A DNA stretch of 5,470 nt from Flavobacterium sp. (GTDB lineage Bacteria; Bacteroidota; Bacteroidia; Flavobacteriales; Flavobacteriaceae): contig JAHRWO010000082.1 of the NCBI GenBank assembly GCA_019105125.1, positions 1-5,470 on the forward strand. Reading direction: 5' to 3'. A program made the position numbers and the translations under genes. This document shows, piece by piece, positions 1-5,470 of the stretch. Under the pieces are notes generated by a model. It searched no databases, was not told where the DNA came from, and saw only the letters and a program-made list of their open reading frames with translations. The first letter of the stretch is position 1. Each line of letters begins with the position of its first letter.

Positions 1-1221
1 GCTTTGAAAGAATATTTAACTGCAGTTAAAGAAGGAAAAAATCCAAAACAAAACAACATAATCAAATCTTTGAATTTTGATTATTCAGGTCCGATTGATG
101 GTCATGATTTACCAAAATTGATTTCGGAATTAGAGCGATTAAAATACGTAAAAGGGCCGAAATTCTTGCATGTAATTACAACAAAAGGCAAAGGATTACT
201 ATTGGCGGAAGAAGATCAAGTAAAATATCATGCGCCTGGAAAATTCGATGCTGAAACAGGGAAAATTCATCCGAAAGACGAATCGCATTTACCGCCAAAG
301 TTTCAAGATGTTTTCGGACATACCTTGGTAGAATTAGCAAAACAAAACGAAAAAATCATTGGAATTACTCCGGCGATGCCAACAGGAAGTTCCATGACTT
401 ATATGATGGAAGCTTTTCCAAAACGTGCTATTGACGTTGGAATTGCTGAACAACACGCTGTAACCTTAGCAGCTGGAATGGCAACGCAAGGAATGGTCGT
501 TTTTTGTAATATCTATTCCACTTTTTTACAACGTGCTTACGATCAAGTAATTCATGATGTTGCTTTACAAGATTTACCGGTTATTTTTTGTTTAGATAGA
601 GCAGGATTAGTGGGTGAAGATGGCGCAACTCACCATGGAGTTTTTGATATTGCGTATTTGAATTGCATTCCAAATATGATTATTGCGGCTCCTAAAGATG
701 AAATGGAGTTACGAAATATTATGTTTACTGCTTCGGAAGGATTGAATCATCCAATTGCCATTCGTTATCCTAGAGGAAGAGGTGAAAATGTGAATTGGCA
801 AAGACCTTTCGAAAAAATCGAAATTGGAGAAATAAAAGAACTTCAAAAAGGAAATAAAGTTGCCATTTTATCTACGGGAACTATTGGTAATAACGTAACC
901 AAAGCTTTGAAAGAAGTAGAAAATTCAAAATTATTTTCACATTATCATTTTCCTTTTATAAAACCATTGAACTTTGATGCTGTTAAATCCATTATAAAAT
1001 CTCACAATCATATTATTACTATCGAAGATGGAGTAATTTCAGGTGGATTTGGAGAGCAAATTAGTGCTATTATAGCTACTCATGATTTAAATAAATCTAT
1101 TACCAATCTCGGAATTCCCGATTCTTTTATTGAACATGGAACAGTTTTTGAGTTACAACAACTTTGCAAAATCGACGTTACTAGTATTATTCAATTGCTA
1201 AATTCTTATTATAATGTTTAA
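1..1221 (+). CDS. dxs: 1-deoxy-D-xylulose-5-phosphate synthase (DXS), C-terminal part, 5' end outside window
   Basis: Thiamine-diphosphate enzyme that condenses pyruvate and glyceraldehyde 3-phosphate to 1-deoxy-D-xylulose 5-phosphate, the first step of the cytoplasmic MEP isoprenoid pathway. The frame is open from base 1 (codons Ala-Leu-Lys) and ends at TAA 1219-1221, giving 406 visible codons. Seen motifs, in window-codon numbers: GPIDGHD near 30-36, HVITTKGKG near 57-65, GIAEQHAVT with the catalytic Glu at 150, YSTFLQRAYDQ at 172-182, DRAG with Arg200, GEDGATHHG with Asp207 and His211, and RYPRG with Arg255/Arg258. From memory of the E. coli enzyme these align at a constant offset of 220 (Glu370, Tyr392, Arg398, Arg420, Asp427, His431, Arg478), so the active-site and phosphate-binding residues look intact. 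About 190-220 N-terminal residues, including the first part of the ThDP-binding domain, lie upstream. The TTG at position 4 is not a start. The 3' end overlaps the next gene by 8 bases. Confidence 0.97.
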   Translation, partial: ALKEYLTAVKEGKNPKQNNIIKSLNFDYSGPIDGHDLPKLISELERLKYVKGPKFLHVITTKGKGLLLAEEDQVKYHAPGKFDAETGKIHPKDESHLPPKFQDVFGHTLVELAKQNEKIIGITPAMPTGSSMTYMMEAFPKRAIDVGIAEQHAVTLAAGMATQGMVVFCNIYSTFLQRAYDQVIHDVALQDLPVIFCLDRAGLVGEDGATHHGVFDIAYLNCIPNMIIAAPKDEMELRNIMFTASEGLNHPIAIRYPRGRGENVNWQRPFEKIEIGEIKELQKGNKVAILSTGTIGNNVTKALKEVENSKLFSHYHFPFIKPLNFDAVKSIIKSHNHIITIEDGVISGGFGEQISAIIATHDLNKSITNLGIPDSFIEHGTVFELQQLCKIDVTSIIQLLNSYYNV

Positions 1222-2155
1222 AAAAGCTTTTCTTTTTGGGCTACTATTCTTTGTTTTACTATCTAACGGTCAAATAGTAAGAACTCAGTTGCCAGATACA
1301 ATTTCATATTGGAGAAAGACAAACGAATTAGGTTTGGATATTTCTCAAATTACCTTCGTAAATTGGAATGCAGGGGGAAATAACTCGGTTTCTGGATTGT
1401 TAAAAGGAAGGTTTGTAAGAGCTTACATTAAAGGGAATGTAAATTGGAGAAATGAATTAATTGCCCGATATGGTATCAATAAGCAAGAAAAGCAAGATGT
1501 AAGAAAAACAGATGATCAATTGCAAATAAATTCCACTTTTGGTTATAAAAAAGATTCACTTTCAAACTGGTATTATGCAGGAAAATTTAATTTTCATACC
1601 CAGTTTGCAAACGGATACGCTTATCCTAATACATCTTTAGCAATATCCAAACCTTTTGCGCCGGCATATACCTTTTTAGGGGTAGGTTCTGAGTATTCAA
1701 GAAAGGATTTGAATTTAACGATATATCTATCACCTTTAACACAGAAAACTACTTTAGTTTTTGATCAAAGATTGGCTGATCAAGGAGCTTTTGGAGTTGA
1801 AAAGGCACTATATGATGAATTTGGAAATCTTATCAGAAAAGGTAAAAATATAAGAAACGAAACAGGTTTTTTATTAACCAATCAATGGAAAAGAGAGCTG
1901 ATAAAAAACATTAGGTTAGAGCACAGAGTATCTCTTTATACCGATTATTTAAATAATTTTGGTAATGTTGATGTGGATTGGCAATTACAGTTAGATATGA
2001 CGGTAAACCAATATGTTAAAGCTAATATTGGTACGCACTTAGTTTATGATGACGATATTAAAACAAAAGTAGAAGAGAATGGGGTTCAAGTTATTAAAGG
2101 ACCAAAGGTTCAATTCAAGCAATTGTTAGGTGTAGGAATCGTTTATCAATTTTAA
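1214..2155 (+). CDS. DUF3078 family protein, probable outer-membrane beta-barrel
   Basis: A 313-residue protein of unknown function from a Bacteroidota-typical family. Residues 1-20 form a signal peptide: Lys3-Lys4, a hydrophobic core of Phe/Leu at 6-16, and a likely cleavage near Ser-Asn-Gly-Gln. The DUF3078 hallmark follows at 46-58 (TFVNWNAGGNNS). The rest is rich in alternating polar/aromatic stretches. It ends in GVGIVYQF with a terminal Phe, as in many outer-membrane barrels, so an outer-membrane location is inferred. The ATG at 1214 lies inside the last codons of dxs, giving an 8-base overlap in another frame. There is no Shine-Dalgarno sequence, so translation may be coupled to dxs. 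No promoter is visible immediately upstream. The start is favoured because it gives a complete signal peptide. I recall dxs next to a DUF3078 gene in other flavobacteria, which may reflect co-transcription rather than shared chemistry. No enzymatic motif was seen. Confidence 0.9.
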   Translation: MFKKAFLFGLLFFVLLSNGQIVRTQLPDTISYWRKTNELGLDISQITFVNWNAGGNNSVSGLLKGRFVRAYIKGNVNWRNELIARYGINKQEKQDVRKTDDQLQINSTFGYKKDSLSNWYYAGKFNFHTQFANGYAYPNTSLAISKPFAPAYTFLGVGSEYSRKDLNLTIYLSPLTQKTTLVFDQRLADQGAFGVEKALYDEFGNLIRKGKNIRNETGFLLTNQWKRELIKNIRLEHRVSLYTDYLNNFGNVDVDWQLQLDMTVNQYVKANIGTHLVYDDDIKTKVEENGVQVIKGPKVQFKQLLGVGIVYQF

Positions 2156-2175
2156 TGAAATTATTTTCGATTTTA

Positions 2176-2206
2176 TTTGATTTATATATTCTAATACCTA
2201 TATTTG
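2176..2206 (+). promoter_or_regulatory. Bacteroidota-type promoter of tRNA-Leu
   Basis: TTTG at 2176-2179 and TATATTTG at 2199-2206 match the Bacteroidota -33 (TTTG) and -7 (TAnnTTTG) elements, with 19 bases between them, close to the spacing known for the phylum. Transcription would start a few bases before the tRNA 5' end at 2220, leaving a very short leader for RNase P. Element matches are read directly; the start point is inferred. Confidence 0.75.
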
Positions 2207-2219
2207 CACTCCAATTGAA

Positions 2220-2301
2220 GCGGGTGTGGTGAAATTGGTAGACACGCCAGACTTAGGATCTGGTGCCTCACGGTGTGAAGGTTCGAGTCCTTTCACCCGC
2301 A
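2220..2301 (+). tRNA. tRNA-Leu (anticodon UAG)
   Basis: Class II tRNA that reads CUN leucine codons. The cloverleaf can be folded by eye. The acceptor stem pairs GCGGGTG (2220-2226) with CACCCGC (2294-2300), discriminator A2301. The anticodon stem is CCAGA/TCTGG, with the 7-base loop CTTAGGA and anticodon TAG at 2254-2256. There is a 13-base variable arm at 2264-2276 with a short GCC/GGT stem. The T arm is GAAGG-TTCGAGT-CCTTT at 2277-2293. The long variable arm plus discriminator A fits leucine. The 3' CCA is not encoded (the sequence continues CAAAAAC), so it must be added by the CCA-adding enzyme. The gene has its own promoter and terminator. Confidence 0.97.
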
Positions 2302-2308
2302 CAAAAAC

Positions 2309-2340
2309 AAAACCTAAGACAATCGTCTTAGGTTTTTTTA
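2309..2340 (+). terminator. Rho-independent terminator after tRNA-Leu
   Basis: A perfect inverted repeat pairs AACCTAAGAC (2311-2320) with GTCTTAGGTT (2325-2334) around the 4-base loop AATC. Two flanking A-T pairs extend it to 12 bp. The 3' arm runs into seven consecutive T (2333-2339). It lies 8 bases after the tRNA and separates that transcript from the gene at 2393. Confidence 0.9.
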
Positions 2341-2370
2341 TTTTAGTATCCTCTGACGAAAAAAAAATAC

Positions 2371-2378
2371 TAACTTTG
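2371..2378 (+). promoter_or_regulatory. Putative -7 promoter element for the 2393 gene
   Basis: TAACTTTG is an exact match to the Bacteroidota -7 consensus TAnnTTTG and lies 14 bases before the ATG at 2393. It sits just after the tRNA terminator, where a new promoter is expected. No good -33 TTTG is present: the nearest candidate is CTG at 2353-2355, 15 bases upstream, separated by a run of nine A (2359-2367). The implied leader is under about 10 bases, so the mRNA would be nearly leaderless. It probably drives the 2393-5470 gene run. Confidence 0.5.
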
Positions 2379-2392
2379 GTAAAATCTAAATT

Positions 2393-3292
2393 ATGACATT
2401 ACCCAGGTTATCTAATTTTTATTTGATTTTTCTTTTTGTTAGTTTTCAGGTTGGATTTTCGCAACAAATCAATGAAGCACAATTTCAAAAAAGAAAAAGT
2501 ATCAATTATTATGTTTTAAATCCAAAGTTTTCTCATTTGGATAGTGTTTACATGACTATTGGTAAGAAAGAAGAAGTTTTAAAAGCAGGTTGGATAATCA
2601 TAGAAAATAAAAATGGATTTTCTATTCAGCGCGAAATCAAAAATGACACTATCATTGAAATTAAGACCGATAGTGTAATACAAGTCACTCGTCCTTGGAA
2701 AATTGAAAATATCAAAATTCTAGCAACTGAAAATGGAAAAATAAACTTAAATCCAGTTTTGTTTTTAAATTCTTCAGACCACAAGCTAAATACAATTGCA
2801 TACTTAAAAATCCCTGAAAATGATAAAATCGTTTTGAAACATTTTCATACTAAATGGAGTGCTATAACGATTCCTTTTTCCATTCGCCCATCCTTAAAAG
2901 GACAAATAAGAAGTCAGGTTACTAATGAATTTAAAATTGGAACTGCTTTTAGTTTAAATCAAGACTGGGAGTTCTATAAAAATCAACGTCTTGAAGTTAA
3001 GAAAAATACTTACGGATTATCATTTGGATTAGGTTTTGGATTAGGTAGAGTAGAGTTAGATAATGCCTCAACGAGTTTATCAAATGCTAATTATGACGAT
3101 GAAGAACAAGGTCTGATTTTATTTCTAACACCTGGAGTTGGAGTTAATATAAGAGGATTTAAAGTCTTAGGATTTTTCGGTTACGATATTGGCTTGACAA
3201 AAAACATGAATGATTGGAATTATAACAAACGTCCCTATTTAGGTATTGGTTTCGGTTTTGATTTTTGGACATTGAAGCGAAACACGAATTAA
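2393..3292 (+). CDS. Uncharacterised exported protein with predicted beta-barrel C-terminal half
   Basis: A 299-residue protein I do not recognise. Residues 1-23 look like a signal peptide (Arg5, a hydrophobic stretch 9-22, likely cut after Phe-Ser before Gln-Gln). There is no lipobox Cys. Residues about 25-155 are polar and Lys/Ile/Asn-rich without a known motif, perhaps a small periplasmic beta domain. From about 158 there are six amphipathic, Gly/aromatic-rich candidate strands: 158-166, 178-188, 207-222, 241-255, 256-268 and 282-292. Several have the glycine-alternating GLGFGLG style seen in small outer-membrane barrels, so an outer-membrane location is inferred. Unlike classic barrels it ends in LKRNTN rather than a terminal aromatic residue. 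The ATG at 2393 is chosen because it gives a complete signal peptide just after the -7 element. It is followed by an exported amidohydrolase 26 bases downstream, so both probably share a transcript. Confidence 0.85.
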   Translation: MTLPRLSNFYLIFLFVSFQVGFSQQINEAQFQKRKSINYYVLNPKFSHLDSVYMTIGKKEEVLKAGWIIIENKNGFSIQREIKNDTIIEIKTDSVIQVTRPWKIENIKILATENGKINLNPVLFLNSSDHKLNTIAYLKIPENDKIVLKHFHTKWSAITIPFSIRPSLKGQIRSQVTNEFKIGTAFSLNQDWEFYKNQRLEVKKNTYGLSFGLGFGLGRVELDNASTSLSNANYDDEEQGLILFLTPGVGVNIRGFKVLGFFGYDIGLTKNMNDWNYNKRPYLGIGFGFDFWTLKRNTN

Positions 3293-3318
3293 TGATATTA
3301 AAATTTAAAATAATAAAT

Positions 3319-4677
3319 ATGAATTTTCTCTCTCAAATTATTAATGCCTCAAAGATTGCATTGGGACTTTCTTTTTTTGGTTTGCCCAATTTAGTAACAG
3401 CACAACAAAATCAAGATATTCTTTTCGAAAACGTATCTGTTTTTGATGGTAAAAATCAACAGCTTCAAACCAATAGTTATGTTTTGGTTTCAGGAAATAA
3501 AATTAAAACGGTTTCTAAAACACCCATTGAAAAAAACAACGATGTTTTAGTGATAAATGGTTCGGGTAAAACATTGATTCCGGGATTAATTGATGTGCAT
3601 GTTCACATGATTTTCGGAGCTCTTTCCATGGGCGATATGATGGATCCTAATTTAAAACCTGAAAATCTTATTGCAAAAGTAATTCCCGAAAGCGAAAAAA
3701 TGCTACAAAGAGGATTTACTTCCGTACGAGATGTTGGTGGACCATCATTTCAATTAAAGCAAATGATTGATGAAGCTAAAATACAAGGACCTAGGATTTG
3801 GCCTTCAGGAGCTATGATTAGTCAAACCTCAGGTCATGGTGATTTACGTTTGCCAGAAGAACGTTCAAGACGCTTTTTTGGACCCATTTCTAAAGCCGAA
3901 AATTTTGGAGCTTCTTTTATTGCTGATGGTAAAGAAGAGGTCTTAACTGCCGTCAGAGAAAATCTTAGATTTGGTGCAAGTCAAATTAAATTAATGGCTG
4001 GAGGAGGGACTTCATCTGCTTATGATCCAGTAGATGTAACGCAATATACTTTGGAAGAAATGCAAGCAGCCGTTGAAGCGGCAGAAGATTGGGGAACATA
4101 CGTAACCGTTCATGCTTACACGCCCAGAGCAGTTAGAAAAGCTATAAATGCTGGGGTAAAATGTATCGAGCACGGACAATTATTGGACCAATCTACTTTA
4201 AAATTGATCAAAAGAAAAGATATTTGGTTGAGTTGTCAAAATTTAATGGATAATACGCCAGAAATGAGTGAACAACGAAAAGAAAAACGCAAACCAGTTG
4301 TTGAAGGGCAGAAAATGATTTGGCCTTTAGCTAAAAAGATGAAAATTAAATTGGCTTGGGGAACAGATTTTCTATTTGAACCATGGATGAATGAAGAGCA
4401 GAATGCCTATCTATTAAAACTAAAAGAGTGGTTTACTCCATACGAAATTTTAAAAATGGCAACTCATGATAACGCACAGTTATTGAAAATGTCAGGAAAT
4501 AGAAGCCCGTATTCCGGTGAAATTGGCGTTATCAAATCTGGAGCTTTTGCTGATATGATTTTAGTAGATGGAAATCCTATAGAAAATATTGATTTAATTG
4601 GTAATCCTGCTGCAAAATTTTTAATCATTATGAAAGACGGACAAATTGTTAAAAACATTTTAGAAAATAAAAATTAA
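3319..4677 (+). CDS. Exported metal-dependent amidohydrolase (Xaa-Pro/Xaa-Arg dipeptidase-like)
   Basis: Amidohydrolase-superfamily TIM-barrel enzyme of 452 residues, with its active site probably in the periplasm. Predicted ligands are all visible: HVH (His94, His96) after LIPGLID, Lys224 in QIKLMAGGG (the likely carboxylated lysine bridging two metals), His265 in VHAYTP, His285 in IEHG and Asp350 in WGTDF. SGHGD at 171-175 is typical of the branch containing bacterial Xaa-Pro and Xaa-Arg/Lys dipeptidases, so peptide hydrolysis is the best guess. Imidazolonepropionase-like or other amide substrates remain possible. The C-terminal part returns to the small beta domain (GAFADMILVDGNP). Residues 1-28 form a signal peptide ending Val-Thr-Ala before Gln-Gln. 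ATG 3319 is preferred: it gives a compact signal peptide after an A-rich leader. An in-frame ATG at 3292 overlaps the previous stop (TAATG) and would add nine residues. A still earlier ATG at 3265 lies within the upstream gene and is unlikely. Confidence 0.92.
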   Translation: MNFLSQIINASKIALGLSFFGLPNLVTAQQNQDILFENVSVFDGKNQQLQTNSYVLVSGNKIKTVSKTPIEKNNDVLVINGSGKTLIPGLIDVHVHMIFGALSMGDMMDPNLKPENLIAKVIPESEKMLQRGFTSVRDVGGPSFQLKQMIDEAKIQGPRIWPSGAMISQTSGHGDLRLPEERSRRFFGPISKAENFGASFIADGKEEVLTAVRENLRFGASQIKLMAGGGTSSAYDPVDVTQYTLEEMQAAVEAAEDWGTYVTVHAYTPRAVRKAINAGVKCIEHGQLLDQSTLKLIKRKDIWLSCQNLMDNTPEMSEQRKEKRKPVVEGQKMIWPLAKKMKIKLAWGTDFLFEPWMNEEQNAYLLKLKEWFTPYEILKMATHDNAQLLKMSGNRSPYSGEIGVIKSGAFADMILVDGNPIENIDLIGNPAAKFLIIMKDGQIVKNILENKN

Positions 4678-4698
4678 TCTTCGCTGTAATTACTTTTC

Positions 4699-5470
4699 AT
4701 GAACTCAAAATACGATATTATCATTGTAGGTGGTGGCGCTGCTGGTTTTTTTACAGCCATTAACATTGTAGAAAGGAATCCTAAGTTAAAAGTAGCTATT
4801 CTTGAAAGAGGAAAAAGCGTTTTAGAAAAAGTTCGCATTTCTGGTGGTGGTCGTTGTAATGTTACACATGCATGTTTTGTACCCAATGAATTGGTTAAAT
4901 TTTATCCAAGAGGCGAAAAGGAATTAAAAGGTCCGTTTCATCAATTTTGCTCGGGTGATACAATTGAATGGTTTGAAAAACATGGAGTAGAATTAAAAAT
5001 TGAAGAAGATGGTAGAATGTTTCCGGTTTCCAATTCTTCCCAAACAATTATAGATTGTTTTGTAAAAGCGACTCAAAAATTAAAAATCGATGTTTTAACC
5101 GGACATAGTGTTCAGGAATTGTATCAGGGTGAAAATTATTGGAAAATCTCAACGAATCATGAGGTTTTTAGTTGCCAAAAAGTGGTAATGACAACAGGTA
5201 GTAATCCTAAAATGTGGGAATTACTACAAAATCTTGGGCATTCGATTATCGAACCTGTTCCTTCGTTATTTACATTTAATATTAAAGACTCGCGAATAAA
5301 AGATTTAATGGGACTTTCGGCTTTTGCATCGGTAAAAGTAAAGAGATCGAAATTAGAAGCGTCTGGACCTTTGTTAATTACACATTGGGGAATGAGTGGT
5401 CCTGGAATTTTACGTCTTTCTGCTTGGGGAGCTCGAGAATTGGCAGATAAAAAGTATCAGTTTGCCATTC
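4699..5470 (+). CDS. HI0933/YhiN-family FAD-dependent flavoprotein, N-terminal part, 3' end outside window
   Basis: Predicted NAD(P)/FAD-dependent oxidoreductase of the HI0933-like (YhiN) family, cytosolic, with no established reaction. It is open from ATG 4699 to the window end, giving 257 complete codons plus one base; the family is usually around 400 residues, so roughly the last third is missing. Seen: the Rossmann dinucleotide-binding motif GGGAAG at 11-16 after the strand YDIIIV, with the acidic residue Glu36 ending the second strand (AILERG); the family signature SGGGRCNVT at 48-56; TTGS at 165-168 at the end of a strand, as in the second FAD-contact region; and HWGMSGPGIL at 229-238, the conserved SGP region of this family. 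No signal peptide. It starts 21 bases after the amidohydrolase stop, with no Shine-Dalgarno sequence and no clear promoter in the gap, so it probably belongs to the same transcript. Confidence 0.93.
   Translation, partial: MNSKYDIIIVGGGAAGFFTAINIVERNPKLKVAILERGKSVLEKVRISGGGRCNVTHACFVPNELVKFYPRGEKELKGPFHQFCSGDTIEWFEKHGVELKIEEDGRMFPVSNSSQTIIDCFVKATQKLKIDVLTGHSVQELYQGENYWKISTNHEVFSCQKVVMTTGSNPKMWELLQNLGHSIIEPVPSLFTFNIKDSRIKDLMGLSAFASVKVKRSKLEASGPLLITHWGMSGPGILRLSAWGARELADKKYQFAI

Noticed and set aside
4..6. TTG at position 4 as a start of dxs
   Set aside because: The frame is open from base 1, and the constant alignment offset to E. coli DXS shows a large N-terminal part lies upstream. This is a window-edge artefact.
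2156..2175. Possible terminator after the DUF3078 gene
   Set aside because: The stretch is T-rich but I found no inverted repeat able to form a stable stem.
2220..2340. tRNA gene as an integration (att) site for a mobile element
   Set aside because: No integrase gene and no direct repeat of the tRNA 3' end was seen in the window.
4464..4658. Open frame on the - strand, 64 codons
   Set aside because: It lies wholly antisense to the conserved C-terminal part of the amidohydrolase, with no family-like sequence or promoter of its own.
4678..4698. Possible promoter before the flavoprotein gene
   Set aside because: The gap is only 21 bases, and TACTTTTC is an imperfect match to TAnnTTTG ending at the ATG itself. 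Co-transcription with the upstream gene is simpler.
4674..4886. Open frame on the - strand, 70 codons
   Set aside because: It is antisense to the FAD-binding N-terminus of the HI0933-type flavoprotein, whose motifs are unmistakable. The antisense peptide has no recognisable features.

Overview
The window looks like chromosome from a member of the Flavobacteriia (Bacteroidota), probably Flavobacterium or a close relative. The DNA is AT-rich. The four visible translation starts have no Shine-Dalgarno-like sequence. Two promoter-like sites match the Bacteroidota -7 element TAnnTTTG. One gene belongs to the Bacteroidota-typical DUF3078 family, and signal peptides end in the flavobacterial style (…NGQ, …FSQ). 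The genus is inferred from style and gene content, not from a database match.

Layout: (1) 1-1221 is the C-terminal two thirds of dxs, the first enzyme of the MEP isoprenoid pathway. Its 3' end overlaps by 8 bases with (2) 1214-2155, a secreted DUF3078 protein that is probably an outer-membrane beta-barrel. (3) 2156-2392 is intergenic and holds a compact tRNA-Leu(UAG) unit with its own -33/-7 promoter, the tRNA at 2220-2301 and a strong intrinsic terminator at 2309-2340. A second -7-like element follows at 2371-2378. (4) 2393-3292 encodes an unrecognised exported protein with a likely beta-barrel C-terminal half. (5) 3319-4677 encodes an exported metal-dependent amidohydrolase with a full set of predicted metal ligands, most like the Xaa-Pro/Xaa-Arg dipeptidase-type branch. 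(6) 4699-5470 is the N-terminal part of an HI0933/YhiN-type FAD-dependent flavoprotein that runs off the window.

Every gene is on the + strand. Two transcription units are likely. One ends with dxs-DUF3078. The other starts near 2371 and runs through the barrel protein, the amidohydrolase and the flavoprotein, with short gaps of 26 and 21 bases. The tRNA unit separates them. The genes of the second unit have no obvious common pathway, although the barrel protein and the amidohydrolase would both lie in the cell envelope.

I saw no mobile element, CRISPR array, phage gene, toxin-antitoxin or defence gene. This reads as ordinary core chromosome. The least-described element is the orphan gene at 2393-3292.
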